From Snodgrassella communis (GTDB lineage: Bacteria > Pseudomonadota > Gammaproteobacteria > Burkholderiales > Neisseriaceae): a stretch of 64,000 nucleotides of DNA. Position numbers and translations under genes: made by a program. The notes under the pieces are model-generated. The model searched no databases, was not told the DNA's origin, and saw nothing but the letters and a program-made list of their open reading frames with translations. Below, piece by piece: positions 1-8,505 of the stretch. The DNA lies in the NCBI RefSeq assembly GCF_914768045.1, contig NZ_CAJZCD010000002.1, forward strand, positions 186,001 through 250,000, in the 5' to 3' direction. The number at the start of each line of letters is the position of its first letter. Positions within the stretch are counted from its first letter, which is position 1.

Positions 1-78
1 GTTCATTTGCTTTTTCATCTGGGTTTTGCTTACCCATTCTTGTTCTGCAATGGTTTGGCTATCAGGCTTGCTATTCAT
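1..78 (-). CDS. darP: DarP (YjgA) family ribosome-associated protein, N-terminal 26 codons only
   Basis: The minus strand from position 78 opens with ATG and stays open to the window edge, giving 26 residues that include EWVSKTQMKKQM. That stretch resembles the start of the conserved DUF615/YjgA domain, which has WVSK followed by a basic helix. DarP is a small protein that joins late 50S ribosome assembly intermediates. The divergent neighbour is pmbA, the same pairing seen in Escherichia coli (yjgA-pmbA), which strengthens the call. The rest of the gene lies outside the window. The short visible part limits certainty, but motif and context agree. Confidence 0.7.
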   Translation of the reverse strand, partial: MNSKPDSQTIAEQEWVSKTQMKKQMN

Positions 79-222
79 ATAGTATGTGTCACATGTGTGT
101 CTGTATTTCAAGTGTCTATTTTAACAAAAAATCCGTATTATTTCAGTTGGCATGTATGTATCGCTGCTGCCAGTGCTTAAATCAGCATGCTAGAATGCAA
201 GCTTCTTTGTATGAGGTTAATT

Positions 223-1551
223 ATGTTTCATCACAGTGCCGAACAGTTACAACAGTTAAGTCAGCAGGCATTGCACAAAGCCATAGGACAAGGGGCAAAT
301 GCAGCTGAAATTGATATCAGTGAATCTGTTGGACAGAATGTGCAGGTGCGCCAGCAAGATGTTGAGCATATTGAATATCAGCAGGATAAATCTTTAGATG
401 TTACTGTTTATTTGGGGCAGGCTAAAGGGCGAGCCAGTACGGCCGACTTTAATGAAAAAGCAATTGAGGAGGTGGTAACGGCGGCATTGAATATTGCTCG
501 CTATACTGCTCAGGACGATTGTGCTGGTTTGGCTGATGCTGCATTACTGGCAACGGAGCTGGGTGATACAGAGGTATTTTTCCCTTGGTCTTTATCTGCA
601 GATGAAGCCATTGCTATTGCTAAGCGTACAGAACGGGCTGCACTGGATACGGATGAACGTATCAGTAATTCGGAGGGGGCTGAGGTGCAGACTGACCATT
701 ATCAATATGTATATGCCAACAGTAATGATTTTTGCGCCTATCAGCGTGGCAGCCGGCACAGTATTTCCTGTAGTGTGGTAGCGGCTGATGATGCAGGTAT
801 GCAGCGTGATTACTGGTATGATCTGGCACGTGATGCTCGTGATCTGGATACAGCCGAAACTATTGGCCAGACAGCTGCTGCACGCACGGTACGGCGTCTG
901 AATAGTCAGTCTGTAGCTACAGGGAAATATCCGGTGATTTTCGATACTACGGTAGCTGGCAGTCTGATTGGTCATCTGGTAGGCGCGCTTAGTGGCGGTG
1001 CTTTGTACCGGCAAACCAGTTTTCTGGTAGACAGTCTAGGCAAGCAAATTTTGGCACCATGGGTGTGCCTGACTGAAAAACCGCATGTGAAAAAGGCACT
1101 GGCCAGTACTTATTTTGATGCTGAAGGTGTCGCTACTCATGAGCGTACGGTTATTGATGGCGGCCATGTAGCTGGCTATTTTTTAAGTAGCTACAGTGCG
1201 CGCAAGTTAGGTATGACTACAACTGGTAATGCTGGCGGGGTTCATAATTTATATCTGAATCATACGCATACTACTCAGGCTGAGCTATTGCAGACGATGG
1301 GTACGGGTTTGCTGGTTACAGAGTTGATGGGGCAGGGTGTGAATGGCATTACTGGTGATTATTCCCGTGGTGCGGCCGGTTTCTGGGTGGAAAACGGGGT
1401 AATTGTCTATCCGGTGGAGGGTATTACGATTGCTTCGCGTTTACAGGATATGTTTATGGCCATGGCTGGTGCAGCAGATGATGCATTAAGGCGCAGTACA
1501 CATAAGGTGGGTTCTATTCTGATAGATAATATGACGGTTGCTGGTGCATAA
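223..1551 (+). CDS. pmbA: PmbA/TldE metalloprotease-family protein
   Basis: A 442-residue protein of the TldD/PmbA family (peptidase U62). In E. coli, TldD and TldE (PmbA) form a complex that cleaves unfolded peptides, matures microcin B17 and degrades the CcdA antitoxin; the metal site is in TldD. This protein shows no HExxxH motif, as expected for the TldE subunit, and has the family's glycine-rich C-terminal stretch (GNAGGVHNL). The frame is open upstream to 187, but I chose ATG 223 because GAGG lies at a proper distance before it and the resulting length fits the family. It is divergent from darP and followed by dsbB. No tldD is in the window. Confidence 0.93.
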   Translation: MFHHSAEQLQQLSQQALHKAIGQGANAAEIDISESVGQNVQVRQQDVEHIEYQQDKSLDVTVYLGQAKGRASTADFNEKAIEEVVTAALNIARYTAQDDCAGLADAALLATELGDTEVFFPWSLSADEAIAIAKRTERAALDTDERISNSEGAEVQTDHYQYVYANSNDFCAYQRGSRHSISCSVVAADDAGMQRDYWYDLARDARDLDTAETIGQTAAARTVRRLNSQSVATGKYPVIFDTTVAGSLIGHLVGALSGGALYRQTSFLVDSLGKQILAPWVCLTEKPHVKKALASTYFDAEGVATHERTVIDGGHVAGYFLSSYSARKLGMTTTGNAGGVHNLYLNHTHTTQAELLQTMGTGLLVTELMGQGVNGITGDYSRGAAGFWVENGVIVYPVEGITIASRLQDMFMAMAGAADDALRRSTHKVGSILIDNMTVAGA

Positions 1552-1641
1552 GGCTATGACTGGCTATCGTCTGTTTTATTGTAGCCAGCTAGTAAGTGAT
1601 CAGGACAGCTTTTAGTGGCAGCCAGCTTGAGAGGATTGAAA

Positions 1642-2136
1642 ATGAGCTTTCGTAAGGCATTGTGGTGTGTGTTTTTTCTGGGTGTGCTTTGTACAGCCGG
1701 TTCATTTATCGGTCAATACATTCTGGGTATGAATCCGTGTGTATTGTGTATTGCACAAAGGCTTGCGGTAATGGCTACTACTTTACTGGCTTTTTTGTGT
1801 GCCTGTTGTCCTAATCGCAGTTGTATAGAGCGCGTGATTAATGTTGTTGTGGTGAGTGTGGCGTCAGTGGTTGGATTAGGCGTGGCGATTTATCAAATAT
1901 ATATTCAACATTTGCCTTTAATAGATCAGCCTTCCTGTGGCGCACCGTGGACATTCCGGCTGCGGGATGCACCATTGCTTCATTTGTACGAACCAATTAT
2001 TCGTGGGACTGGCAATTGTGGAGAGGTACAGCGTATTCTGTGGGTGCCTCTGCCGATATGGAGTGCATTATTTTTTACTGTTGTATTGCTGTGGGTTTGG
2101 GTATGGTTTTGGCGCAACAGGGATGCTAGAAAATAA
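1642..2136 (+). CDS. dsbB: Disulfide bond formation protein DsbB
   Basis: A 164-residue inner-membrane protein with four hydrophobic segments. It re-oxidises periplasmic DsbA and passes electrons to quinone. The first redox pair is visible as Cys33-Val-Leu-Cys36 in the first periplasmic loop, just after the first membrane span, followed by the conserved Gln-Arg. The second pair is Cys99 (QPSCGAP) and Cys126 (GNCGEV) in the second periplasmic loop, so all four catalytic cysteines are present. The frame extends upstream to a GTG at 1615, but ATG 1642 has GAGAGG before it and gives the usual family length. The DUF1615 lipoprotein gene follows about 37 bases later, possibly co-transcribed. Confidence 0.93.
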   Translation: MSFRKALWCVFFLGVLCTAGSFIGQYILGMNPCVLCIAQRLAVMATTLLAFLCACCPNRSCIERVINVVVVSVASVVGLGVAIYQIYIQHLPLIDQPSCGAPWTFRLRDAPLLHLYEPIIRGTGNCGEVQRILWVPLPIWSALFFTVVLLWVWVWFWRNRDARK

Positions 2137-2173
2137 TGCTGTACTGGATAGGTCGATGAACTGATTTGCTTCG

Positions 2174-3433
2174 ATGAATGTGTATGGTATGAATACTGGA
2201 TTTTTACTGAAAGCAGCTGGTCGGATAACGTTAGCAGGAATGTTGTTGTGGGGCTTGTCTGCCTGTAAGGAATATACAAACTGGTCTGGTGCAGATGAAA
2301 ATTCGCCGGATAACAGTCAGATATTTATCCAGCCCGCTCAAATAAGCCGGCTGATACCGGCTCGGGTAGCGCAGCGGGATGCATGGGCAGCAGATATCAG
2401 TCAGATTATGGATGAGCTGAAAATCAGCAAGACACGGGAAAATGTATGTAGTGTGATTGCTGTGGTGGATCAGGAATCAAACTTTGTTGCCAATCCAACT
2501 GTTCCTGATTTGGGTAACAAGGCAATTAAAGCATTTCAGACTGAGGTACCACAAAAGTTTGTCAGACAGTTTGGTCCGGCATTAGGACCAGCAGTTTCGC
2601 GTTATTTTACTTATGTGCTGCTTAATAAACCGAGTAAGGAAAATAGTTTTCTGGTACAAATGCGCTCGGTTAAAACAGAACAGCAACTGGATTTAATTTA
2701 TCGGCAGATTTTTACTTATGTTGCTAAGCAGTTTTATGCTGATTCGATTGCCAGTGCGGCAGCCAAATTTATAGGCAAGGATCTGGGAGAAGAAAATAAT
2801 CCGATTACTACTATTGGCTCAATGCAGGTATCGGTGAAATATGCGCGTCAGTATCAGCGCGACCATACTTCAGTGAATGAGTTACGTGATTATATGTATA
2901 CTCGTGAGGGTGGTTTATATTATGGTATTCACCGGCTGATGAAATATCCGGCTAACTATGATAATGCACAATACCGTTTTGCTGATTATAATTCAGGCAT
3001 GTATTCAAGTCGCAATGCAGCTTTTCAGCAGGACATTAATAAACTGCTTAATTTGAATATGTCGCTGGATGGAGACTTGCTGCTATATGATAAGGATGAT
3101 AATGCTCAATCTATGCCCAGTCAGACTGAAACAGCATTAAATCAGTTATTTGCGGATCATGGTATGGCAATGCAGCCAGAACAGATTCGGGCAGATTTGC
3201 TCCAGGAAAAACAGGCGGAATTTGAGAATACGGCTACGTATCAAAATGTGATTTCTCTGTATAAGCGCCAGTTTGGTAAAAATCCACCCTATGCGATTAT
3301 GCCGCAGGTGGTGATTAGTGGGCCGAAGTTAAGTAAGGATTACAATACTAACTGGTATGCAACTAATGTTACACGCCGTTATGATACTTGTATGCGGCGG
3401 AGTGATGGTGGTAAGCACCATCGTAAAAGATAA
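2174..3433 (+). CDS. DUF1615 family lipoprotein, lysozyme-like fold
   Basis: A 419-residue protein with a hydrophobic leader ending in Leu-Ser-Ala-Cys31, a good lipobox, so a lipoprotein is likely. The body carries lytic-transglycosylase-like landmarks: DQESNF around residue 98 (candidate catalytic Glu), IGSMQVS near 218 and FADYNSGMY further on, echoing the ES, GLMQ and AYNxG motifs of SLT domains. This matches my recollection of DUF1615 proteins, whose function is not established; cell-wall cleavage is an inference. ATG 2174 and ATG 2189 are both possible because neither has a strong ribosome-binding site. A strong hairpin terminator follows the gene. Confidence 0.72.
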   Translation: MNVYGMNTGFLLKAAGRITLAGMLLWGLSACKEYTNWSGADENSPDNSQIFIQPAQISRLIPARVAQRDAWAADISQIMDELKISKTRENVCSVIAVVDQESNFVANPTVPDLGNKAIKAFQTEVPQKFVRQFGPALGPAVSRYFTYVLLNKPSKENSFLVQMRSVKTEQQLDLIYRQIFTYVAKQFYADSIASAAAKFIGKDLGEENNPITTIGSMQVSVKYARQYQRDHTSVNELRDYMYTREGGLYYGIHRLMKYPANYDNAQYRFADYNSGMYSSRNAAFQQDINKLLNLNMSLDGDLLLYDKDDNAQSMPSQTETALNQLFADHGMAMQPEQIRADLLQEKQAEFENTATYQNVISLYKRQFGKNPPYAIMPQVVISGPKLSKDYNTNWYATNVTRRYDTCMRRSDGGKHHRKR

Positions 3434-3448
3434 ATCCTATTTTTGAAT

Positions 3449-3482
3449 AACAGCTAGTGGAATTAATTCACTAGCTGTTTAT
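3449..3482 (+). terminator. Rho-independent terminator, likely bidirectional
   Basis: Perfect 11-base inverted repeat (AACAGCTAGTG / CACTAGCTGTT) with a 9-base A/T loop, then a T-rich tail. It lies between the convergent DUF1615 gene and uup and could serve both. Confidence 0.85.
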
Positions 3483-3493
3483 TTCTATGAATA

Positions 3494-5398
3494 TCAGTTC
3501 TGGAGCTTTTGTTTTGCTTCAAGGCTTTCCCAGCGTTCAAGCTTTTCTAACAAAAGCTCTTCAATTTCGGCAATGCGTGTCTGCCATTGGGCTGCCAATT
3601 TGTAGTCTTTTTTGAAAATTTCTGGATCGGAAAGTTTTTCATTTAACTCAGTTTGTTCGGCTTCCAGCGTGGCAAGCTCATCAGGTAAATTGGCAAGTTC
3701 GCGCTGTTCATTATATGAAAGTTTATCACTGCGCCGGTTTTTGATGCGAATTTTATCGTTGCTGCTGGTATTTTTGTTTACTGTTTGTGCTGGTGCCTGC
3801 AAGCTTTGTTCACGTTTACTGGCATCAATGTAATCCTGATAACCACCGATGTATTCTTTTAACTGGCCGTTGCCATTGAATACAATAGACTGGGTAATAA
3901 CATTATCTAGAAAAGTACGGTCGTGGCTGACCAGAAATACTGTGCCATTGTAATTGCGCAATAATTCTTCCAGTAATTCCTGAGTATCGATATCCAGATC
4001 GTTGGTGGGTTCATCAAGAACCAGTATGTTAGCAGGACGGGTAAATAGTTTGGCCAGTAACAGCCGGTTGCGCTCACCGCCAGAAAGTGATTTGACTTCA
4101 CTGCGAACTCTGGCCGGTGAGAATAGAAATTCTTCAAGGTAGCCGATTATATGTTTGCGTTGCCCGCCAATTTCTATATAGTCGTTCCCCTCACCAATAG
4201 TATCAAAAACTGTATCGTTTTCATTCAGTGCGCTGCGAAACTGATCAAAATAGGCGACTTCCTGACGGGAGCCCAGACGGATTTTGCCTGAGGTGGGTTG
4301 TAGCTCTCCTAAAATCAGCTTTAGAAATGTGGTTTTACCAACCCCGTTTGGCCCGATAAGACCAATTTTGTCTCCCCGCTGTATAACACAGGAGAAGTCA
4401 TGCATGATGATGTGTTCATCATAGGCAAAGCCTGCATGTTCGATTTCGGCTATGATTTTGCCACTGGATTCACCATGATTTAAGTTAAAGCTAACTTGAC
4501 CTTGAACTTCGCGCCGAGCTGCGCGTTCGCGCCGCAATTGCTCTAGCCGTTTTACCCGTCCCTGATTGCGCGTGCGGCGGGCTTCAATACCTTTGCGAAT
4601 CCAAGCTTCTTCCTGAGCATGAAATTTGTCAAACAGGCGATTATGCTCGGCTTCTACAGCCAGTTCCTGTGCCTTTTTCTCACTATAGGCAGTAAAACTG
4701 CCCGGATAGCTGCGCAGATGTCCGCGGTCTAATTCAACAATACGCGTGGCTACGTGATCCAGAAAACGGCGGTCGTGTGTGACCACAATCAGGCTGCCAG
4801 CGAAATTGCTCAGCAGGTTTTCCATCCATTCAATTGCTTCTATATCTAAGTGATTAGTAGGTTCATCTAATAACAGGATATCAGGTTTCTGTATCCATGC
4901 CTGTGCCAGAGCAACCCGTTTTTTCTGTCCACCGCTGAGATTACTGATGAGTTCATTTTCTGGCAGTTTTAATTCGCTCAAGGTTTGTGCAATCAGTGCA
5001 TCAAACTGCCAGCCATTACGGCTTTCCAGTTCATTCTGTAGCTCTGTTAAACGATTCAGGCTGGCTTCGTCACTAACATTCTGGCTAAGCTGATGATACT
5101 CACGCAGCAGATTTTGTAGCTCACCCAATCCTTCGGCAATGGTGTCAAAAATTGTTGCCTGCGGGTCAAAGAAGGATTCTTGTGGCACATATACTATGTT
5201 CTGATTACTCTGAATGGTTAACAGACCATCATCTAGTTTCTGTACACCAGCCAAAATTTTCAGTAATGTGGATTTTCCCGCGCCGTTTCGACCGATAAAG
5301 CCAATTTTCTCTCCTGCTTCCATTTGCAGAGAAGCATGATCTAATAAAGGATGATGACCAACTGCAAAGCAGGCGTTATCCAGTGACAGAATACTCAT
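3494..5398 (-). CDS. uup: ABC-F family ATPase Uup
   Basis: A 634-residue soluble protein with two ABC domains and no membrane span. Domain 1 has Walker A GRNGAGKST (about residue 36), signature LSGGQKKR and Walker B ending DEPTNHLD. Domain 2 has GPNGVGKTT, LSGGERNR and DEPTNDLD. An Arg-rich linker joins them. The C-terminal 90 or so residues form a charged coiled coil (RRSDKLSYNEQREL onward), the DNA-binding tail that marks Uup among ABC-F proteins. Length equals E. coli Uup. ABC-F proteins act at the ribosome; Uup also suppresses transposon precise excision in E. coli. The pilin-like gene lies upstream on the same strand. Confidence 0.9.
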   Translation of the reverse strand: MSILSLDNACFAVGHHPLLDHASLQMEAGEKIGFIGRNGAGKSTLLKILAGVQKLDDGLLTIQSNQNIVYVPQESFFDPQATIFDTIAEGLGELQNLLREYHQLSQNVSDEASLNRLTELQNELESRNGWQFDALIAQTLSELKLPENELISNLSGGQKKRVALAQAWIQKPDILLLDEPTNHLDIEAIEWMENLLSNFAGSLIVVTHDRRFLDHVATRIVELDRGHLRSYPGSFTAYSEKKAQELAVEAEHNRLFDKFHAQEEAWIRKGIEARRTRNQGRVKRLEQLRRERAARREVQGQVSFNLNHGESSGKIIAEIEHAGFAYDEHIIMHDFSCVIQRGDKIGLIGPNGVGKTTFLKLILGELQPTSGKIRLGSRQEVAYFDQFRSALNENDTVFDTIGEGNDYIEIGGQRKHIIGYLEEFLFSPARVRSEVKSLSGGERNRLLLAKLFTRPANILVLDEPTNDLDIDTQELLEELLRNYNGTVFLVSHDRTFLDNVITQSIVFNGNGQLKEYIGGYQDYIDASKREQSLQAPAQTVNKNTSSNDKIRIKNRRSDKLSYNEQRELANLPDELATLEAEQTELNEKLSDPEIFKKDYKLAAQWQTRIAEIEELLLEKLERWESLEAKQKLQN

Positions 5399-5490
5399 GA
5401 TTCAACCAGACTAAGTTTAGATGTATGTTATAAAAAGAGCACGTATTGTAACAGTTTCATTATTAAAATGTTGCTGTGGCCTTGAAATGG

Positions 5491-6003
5491 CTAGTCATTA
5501 AAGATTCGGCAGTTCAGGTCGGTTTGGCTGTGGCCACTGAAAAAATGCGCTTTTTCGTCACAGCGGCTGGTACTGCTTTGGCAAAGAAAGACTTTGCCGT
5601 CCTGATTAAGCTTGAGTATACGTGGTTCGGCTTCGGTATCCAGTGCTACAGCTTTGAGTGTGTAATGTTCTTCACGGGTATAGCGGGGATTACCTTGAAT
5701 GCGGAAACAGAAATGCTGGTTCTGGCTGATGGGTAATGTTGGCCAGCTGTTTGCGCTTTTTTTGTAACTGATGTGCTTCTGGTAGTGTTTGGCCAGATGT
5801 TGGCTGTTTGTAAGTAAAGCAGCCTGTGCCTGCTGGAGTCTTGCCTGCAACACGTGCTGGCGGTAATAGGGGTAGGCCATAATGGCAAGTATTATGATGA
5901 TCGCTAATGATATTAATAGTTGGGTCAGACTATATCCAAGAATGCTATACCGAGCTGAATGTAATTGAAACTTATTTGGTTGATGATGAAATAAGCGTGC
6001 CAT
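5491..6003 (-). CDS. Type IV pilin-like (minor pilin) protein with Gln at position 5
   Basis: A 170-residue protein with a class III signal: a 23-residue basic leader ending in Gly, then YSLTQLLISLAIIIILAIMA and the usual Pro-containing kink (YPYYRQ). This is the pilin alpha-1 core, and the C-terminal globular part contains three cysteines able to form a disulfide loop. The conserved Glu at mature position 5 is Gln here (codon CAA, one base from GAA), and mature residue 1 is Tyr rather than Phe. The leader is longer than in most type IV pilins and no clear ribosome-binding site precedes ATG 6003. It may be a minor pilin or a ComP/PilX-like pseudopilin; the exact family is not resolved. Confidence 0.75.
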   Translation of the reverse strand: MARLFHHQPNKFQLHSARYSILGYSLTQLLISLAIIIILAIMAYPYYRQHVLQARLQQAQAALLTNSQHLAKHYQKHISYKKSANSWPTLPISQNQHFCFRIQGNPRYTREEHYTLKAVALDTEAEPRILKLNQDGKVFLCQSSTSRCDEKAHFFSGHSQTDLNCRIFND

Positions 6004-6467
6004 TTTGGGTTGAAGATTTTATACTCATGATATTGTATTATATCAATGTAATATATTTTTGTGGGAATAGATTAAAATTTGTTTGAGGTTTAATTATTCT
6101 GGGATTGATGCAGTGATCAATGTATCAGATAGAAACAATATTTTTATTGAATTTCCAGTTATACCAAGTGCTTTGCATATCTGTTTTGTAGAATGCAAAT
6201 TTTCCTGATTTGCTGTGTTTTTTTATGCTTGGTTTATGAAAAATGAGTTTGCATAACTGATTTAATAAATTGATATTGCGAAATAGGTGCAAGGCTCTCA
6301 ACAGGAGATTTTGAATATTATCAGTCAATAAATAAAATATTGATATTTGTGTTAATTTTATATTATATATCGTTGATATTTTCTACCTCTATAAAATAGA
6401 CAACCAGATAAAAATATCAGTTTATAGTATTTGAGGTTGGATTTATTTGTGTGAATGATAAAAATAA
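6004..6467. other. AT-rich intergenic region, no gene seen
   Basis: This stretch of about 460 bases separates the pilin-like gene from the hom terminator. It is strongly A+T rich. Only a 67-codon minus-strand frame (6125-6328) is open; it has no plausible ribosome-binding site and low-complexity composition, so I do not call it. The promoter of the pilin-like gene presumably lies near 6010-6100, but I cannot pick out convincing hexamers. Confidence 0.6.
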
Positions 6468-6497
6468 TTATGTACGGGCAATATTGCCCGTACATAA
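6468..6497 (-). terminator. Perfect 30-base palindrome, terminator of hom
   Basis: The two 15-base halves are exact reverse complements (arms TTATGTACGGGCAAT and ATTGCCCGTACATAA). On the minus strand it is followed by a T-rich run, so it fits as the transcript end of hom, 25 bases downstream of the stop. Confidence 0.75.
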
Positions 6498-6521
6498 CAA
6501 TTATGGTTTCTGCAAAATAAA

Positions 6522-7835
6522 TTAACGTGGGTGCAAACTTTCCATTCGAATCATGGTTACTGGTGACAGTACTCGTGGTAATGCCTGAATGCGAGCTATA
6601 GATTGTTTAATTAGGCGTTCTTTGGTTGAGTGTGTCAGGATAACAATTTCGGCGGATTCTTTGTTGATAATACCTTTTTGAATCAATGCTTCTATGGATA
6701 TGTTTTCTGCAGCCAAAATATTGGCAATTTCCCCCAATACTCCTGGCTCATCACAGGCGGATACGCGCAGATAGTAGCTGCTGGTAATCTCGTCCATTGG
6801 TAAAATAGAGATGTTCTGTAATGAATTTGACTGAAAAGCCAGATAAGGAACACGGTAGCTGGCTTCTGCATTCTGCAAACGGGTAACATCTATAATATCA
6901 GCCATCACGGCACTGGCAGTAGGACCGGCACCGGCACCGGCACCGTAATAAAGTGTCTGACCAATCATATCGGCCTGAACTGATACTGCATTCATTACGC
7001 CTTCTACTTTGGCCAGTAAGCGGCTTTCGGGTATAAGGGTGGGATGTACACGTAGCTCAATGCCTTCTGGTGTTTTTCGCGTGATGCCGAGTAATTTGAT
7101 GCGGTAACCTAATTCTTCTGCATAGCAGATATCCAGACTTTCCAGATGGCTGATGCCTTCCAGATAACATTGGCTGAAATTAATCGGTGTACCAAACGCC
7201 AGTGCTGAGATAATGCTGAGTTTGTGGCCAGCATCATGCCCTTCAATGTCAAAGGTGGGATCAGCTTCGGCATAGCCCAATATTTGTGCCTGCTTTAATG
7301 CATCTGTAAACGTACTGCCATTGGCACGCATTTCACTCAGAATAAAATTGCTGGTGCCATTGATAATACCGGCGATAGATTCGATATGGTTGGCAGCCAA
7401 TCCTTCGCGCAGTGCTTTGATAATGGGAATACCGCCTGCAACGGCCGCCTCATACATTACCATAACATTATGTTCTGCTGCTTGCTGGAAGATTTCGTTG
7501 CCGTATTCAGCCAGTAGCTTTTTGTTAGCAGTAACAATATGTTTGCCGTTTTTAATAGACTGAACTACAGCATCTTTGGCAACCGTTGTGCCACCAATCA
7601 GTTCTACTACAACGTCCACATCAGGAGCGTTGACTACATCGAATATATCATCACTGATGAGTGTGTTATGTCCACATATTTCGCGGGTGCGCTCAATATT
7701 ACGGCTGGCTGCCCGGGTAATAATCAGCTCACGCCCAAGTCTGCGGGTGATTTCATCTGCATTATTCTGTAACAGCTTGACGGTGCCACCACCAACTGTG
7801 CCAACGCCTAGCAAACCAATGCGTAGAGGCTGCAT
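6522..7835 (-). CDS. hom: Homoserine dehydrogenase
   Basis: A 437-residue enzyme converting aspartate semialdehyde to homoserine with NAD(P)H, the branch leading to threonine and methionine. The N-terminal Rossmann motif GLLGVGTVGGGTV is clear, followed by the catalytic domain with AGGIPIIKALREGL and the family signature GYAEADPTFDIEGHDAGHK. The C-terminal 90 residues form an ACT domain (SACDEPGVLGEIANILA), the usual site of threonine feedback control. Length matches monofunctional Hom; there is no fused aspartokinase. An AAGGAG ribosome-binding site precedes the ATG. It stands alone between terminator-bounded regions. Confidence 0.96.
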   Translation of the reverse strand: MQPLRIGLLGVGTVGGGTVKLLQNNADEITRRLGRELIITRAASRNIERTREICGHNTLISDDIFDVVNAPDVDVVVELIGGTTVAKDAVVQSIKNGKHIVTANKKLLAEYGNEIFQQAAEHNVMVMYEAAVAGGIPIIKALREGLAANHIESIAGIINGTSNFILSEMRANGSTFTDALKQAQILGYAEADPTFDIEGHDAGHKLSIISALAFGTPINFSQCYLEGISHLESLDICYAEELGYRIKLLGITRKTPEGIELRVHPTLIPESRLLAKVEGVMNAVSVQADMIGQTLYYGAGAGAGPTASAVMADIIDVTRLQNAEASYRVPYLAFQSNSLQNISILPMDEITSSYYLRVSACDEPGVLGEIANILAAENISIEALIQKGIINKESAEIVILTHSTKERLIKQSIARIQALPRVLSPVTMIRMESLHPR

Positions 7836-7984
7836 TTGTACTCCTTCAATTAGACCTATTTAATTGTATGATTTCCTAATACTTGCAATTTTACGCTAAT
7901 CTACTATGCTAGCTGAAATTAGCTTTTTTGACTACTACTGTTACTGTTATATTAGATTGTGTAGAGACGTATAAGGAATATTTG

Positions 7985-8365
7985 ATGCAGATTGATGAAA
8001 TCCACGATAAACAGGGTTTATGGATTGAGGAGTTTGATACTGGCAAAATTACAATAAATGGCCAGCAATATGTCGGGCCAGTGTGTATTACAGCAACAGA
8101 AGTAATACCTTTGGATAAAAATACTGCTGAAGAGTTAACTATTGAAGATTTTTCTCAGGCTATAGAGGAGAAACCGGAAGTTATTCTGATTGGAACGGGC
8201 AGTAAACATGTGTTTATTCACCCACGTTTAACCGTACAATTGGTTGAGAAAAATATAGGTGTAGAAAGTATGAATACGGCAGCTGCATGTCGTACTTTTA
8301 TGGTATTGCGCAGTGAAGGCCGCAATGTCTGGGCTTGGTTATGGCCATTAACTGCGGAATCATAG
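7985..8365 (+). CDS. Mth938-like (DUF498/Xcc1710) domain protein
   Basis: A 126-residue soluble protein fitting the Mth938-like family: ITINGQQYVGPVCI near the N terminus, then VILIGTGSKHVFIHP, IGVESMNTAAACRTFMVLRSEGRNV and a short C-terminal tail. The family includes mitochondrial NDUFAF3, a complex I assembly factor, while the bacterial members have no settled role. The frame extends back to a TTG at 7928, but ATG 7985 is preceded by AAGGA at good spacing and gives the normal length. It is divergent from hom and convergent with the SPFH/NfeD operon. Confidence 0.82.
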   Translation: MQIDEIHDKQGLWIEEFDTGKITINGQQYVGPVCITATEVIPLDKNTAEELTIEDFSQAIEEKPEVILIGTGSKHVFIHPRLTVQLVEKNIGVESMNTAAACRTFMVLRSEGRNVWAWLWPLTAES

Positions 8366-8366
8366 T

Positions 8367-8422
8367 ATTTACTAGAATGATCTAGTAAATCAGTGCTGGA
8401 TTGCTTATCGGACAGGATAAGC
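8367..8422 (+). terminator. Two tandem small hairpins after the Mth938-like gene
   Basis: ATTTACTAG (8367-8375) pairs with CTAGTAAAT (8382-8390). Immediately after, GCTTATC (8403-8409) pairs with GATAAGC (8416-8422), followed by an A/T-rich run. Neither has a clean T tract directly at its base, so these are probable but weak terminators. Confidence 0.5.
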
Positions 8423-8442
8423 TATATTAAATTAATTTTTCT

Positions 8443-8486
8443 AAAAAAATTCAGGCTACAGGTTAATTTAGACCAGCAGCCTGAAT
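8443..8486 (-). terminator. Terminator of the nfeD-SPFH operon, with uptake-word-like arms
   Basis: ATTCAGGCT (8450-8458) pairs with AGCCTGAAT (8478-8486). On the minus strand the stem is followed by a run of seven T, a typical intrinsic terminator 20 bases after the SPFH-protein stop codon. The right arm includes GCAGCCTGAA, which resembles DNA uptake words reported for some other Neisseriaceae genera. Confidence 0.8.
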
Positions 8487-8505
8487 GTATGTATGACCCG
8501 GAAAA

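Noticed and set aside
592-1014. 140-codon minus-strand frame inside pmbA
   Set aside because: Antisense to a conserved gene, no start signal, composition typical of a shadow frame.
6125-6328. 67-codon minus-strand frame between the pilin-like gene and hom
   Set aside because: No usable start signal and composition like surrounding non-coding sequence.
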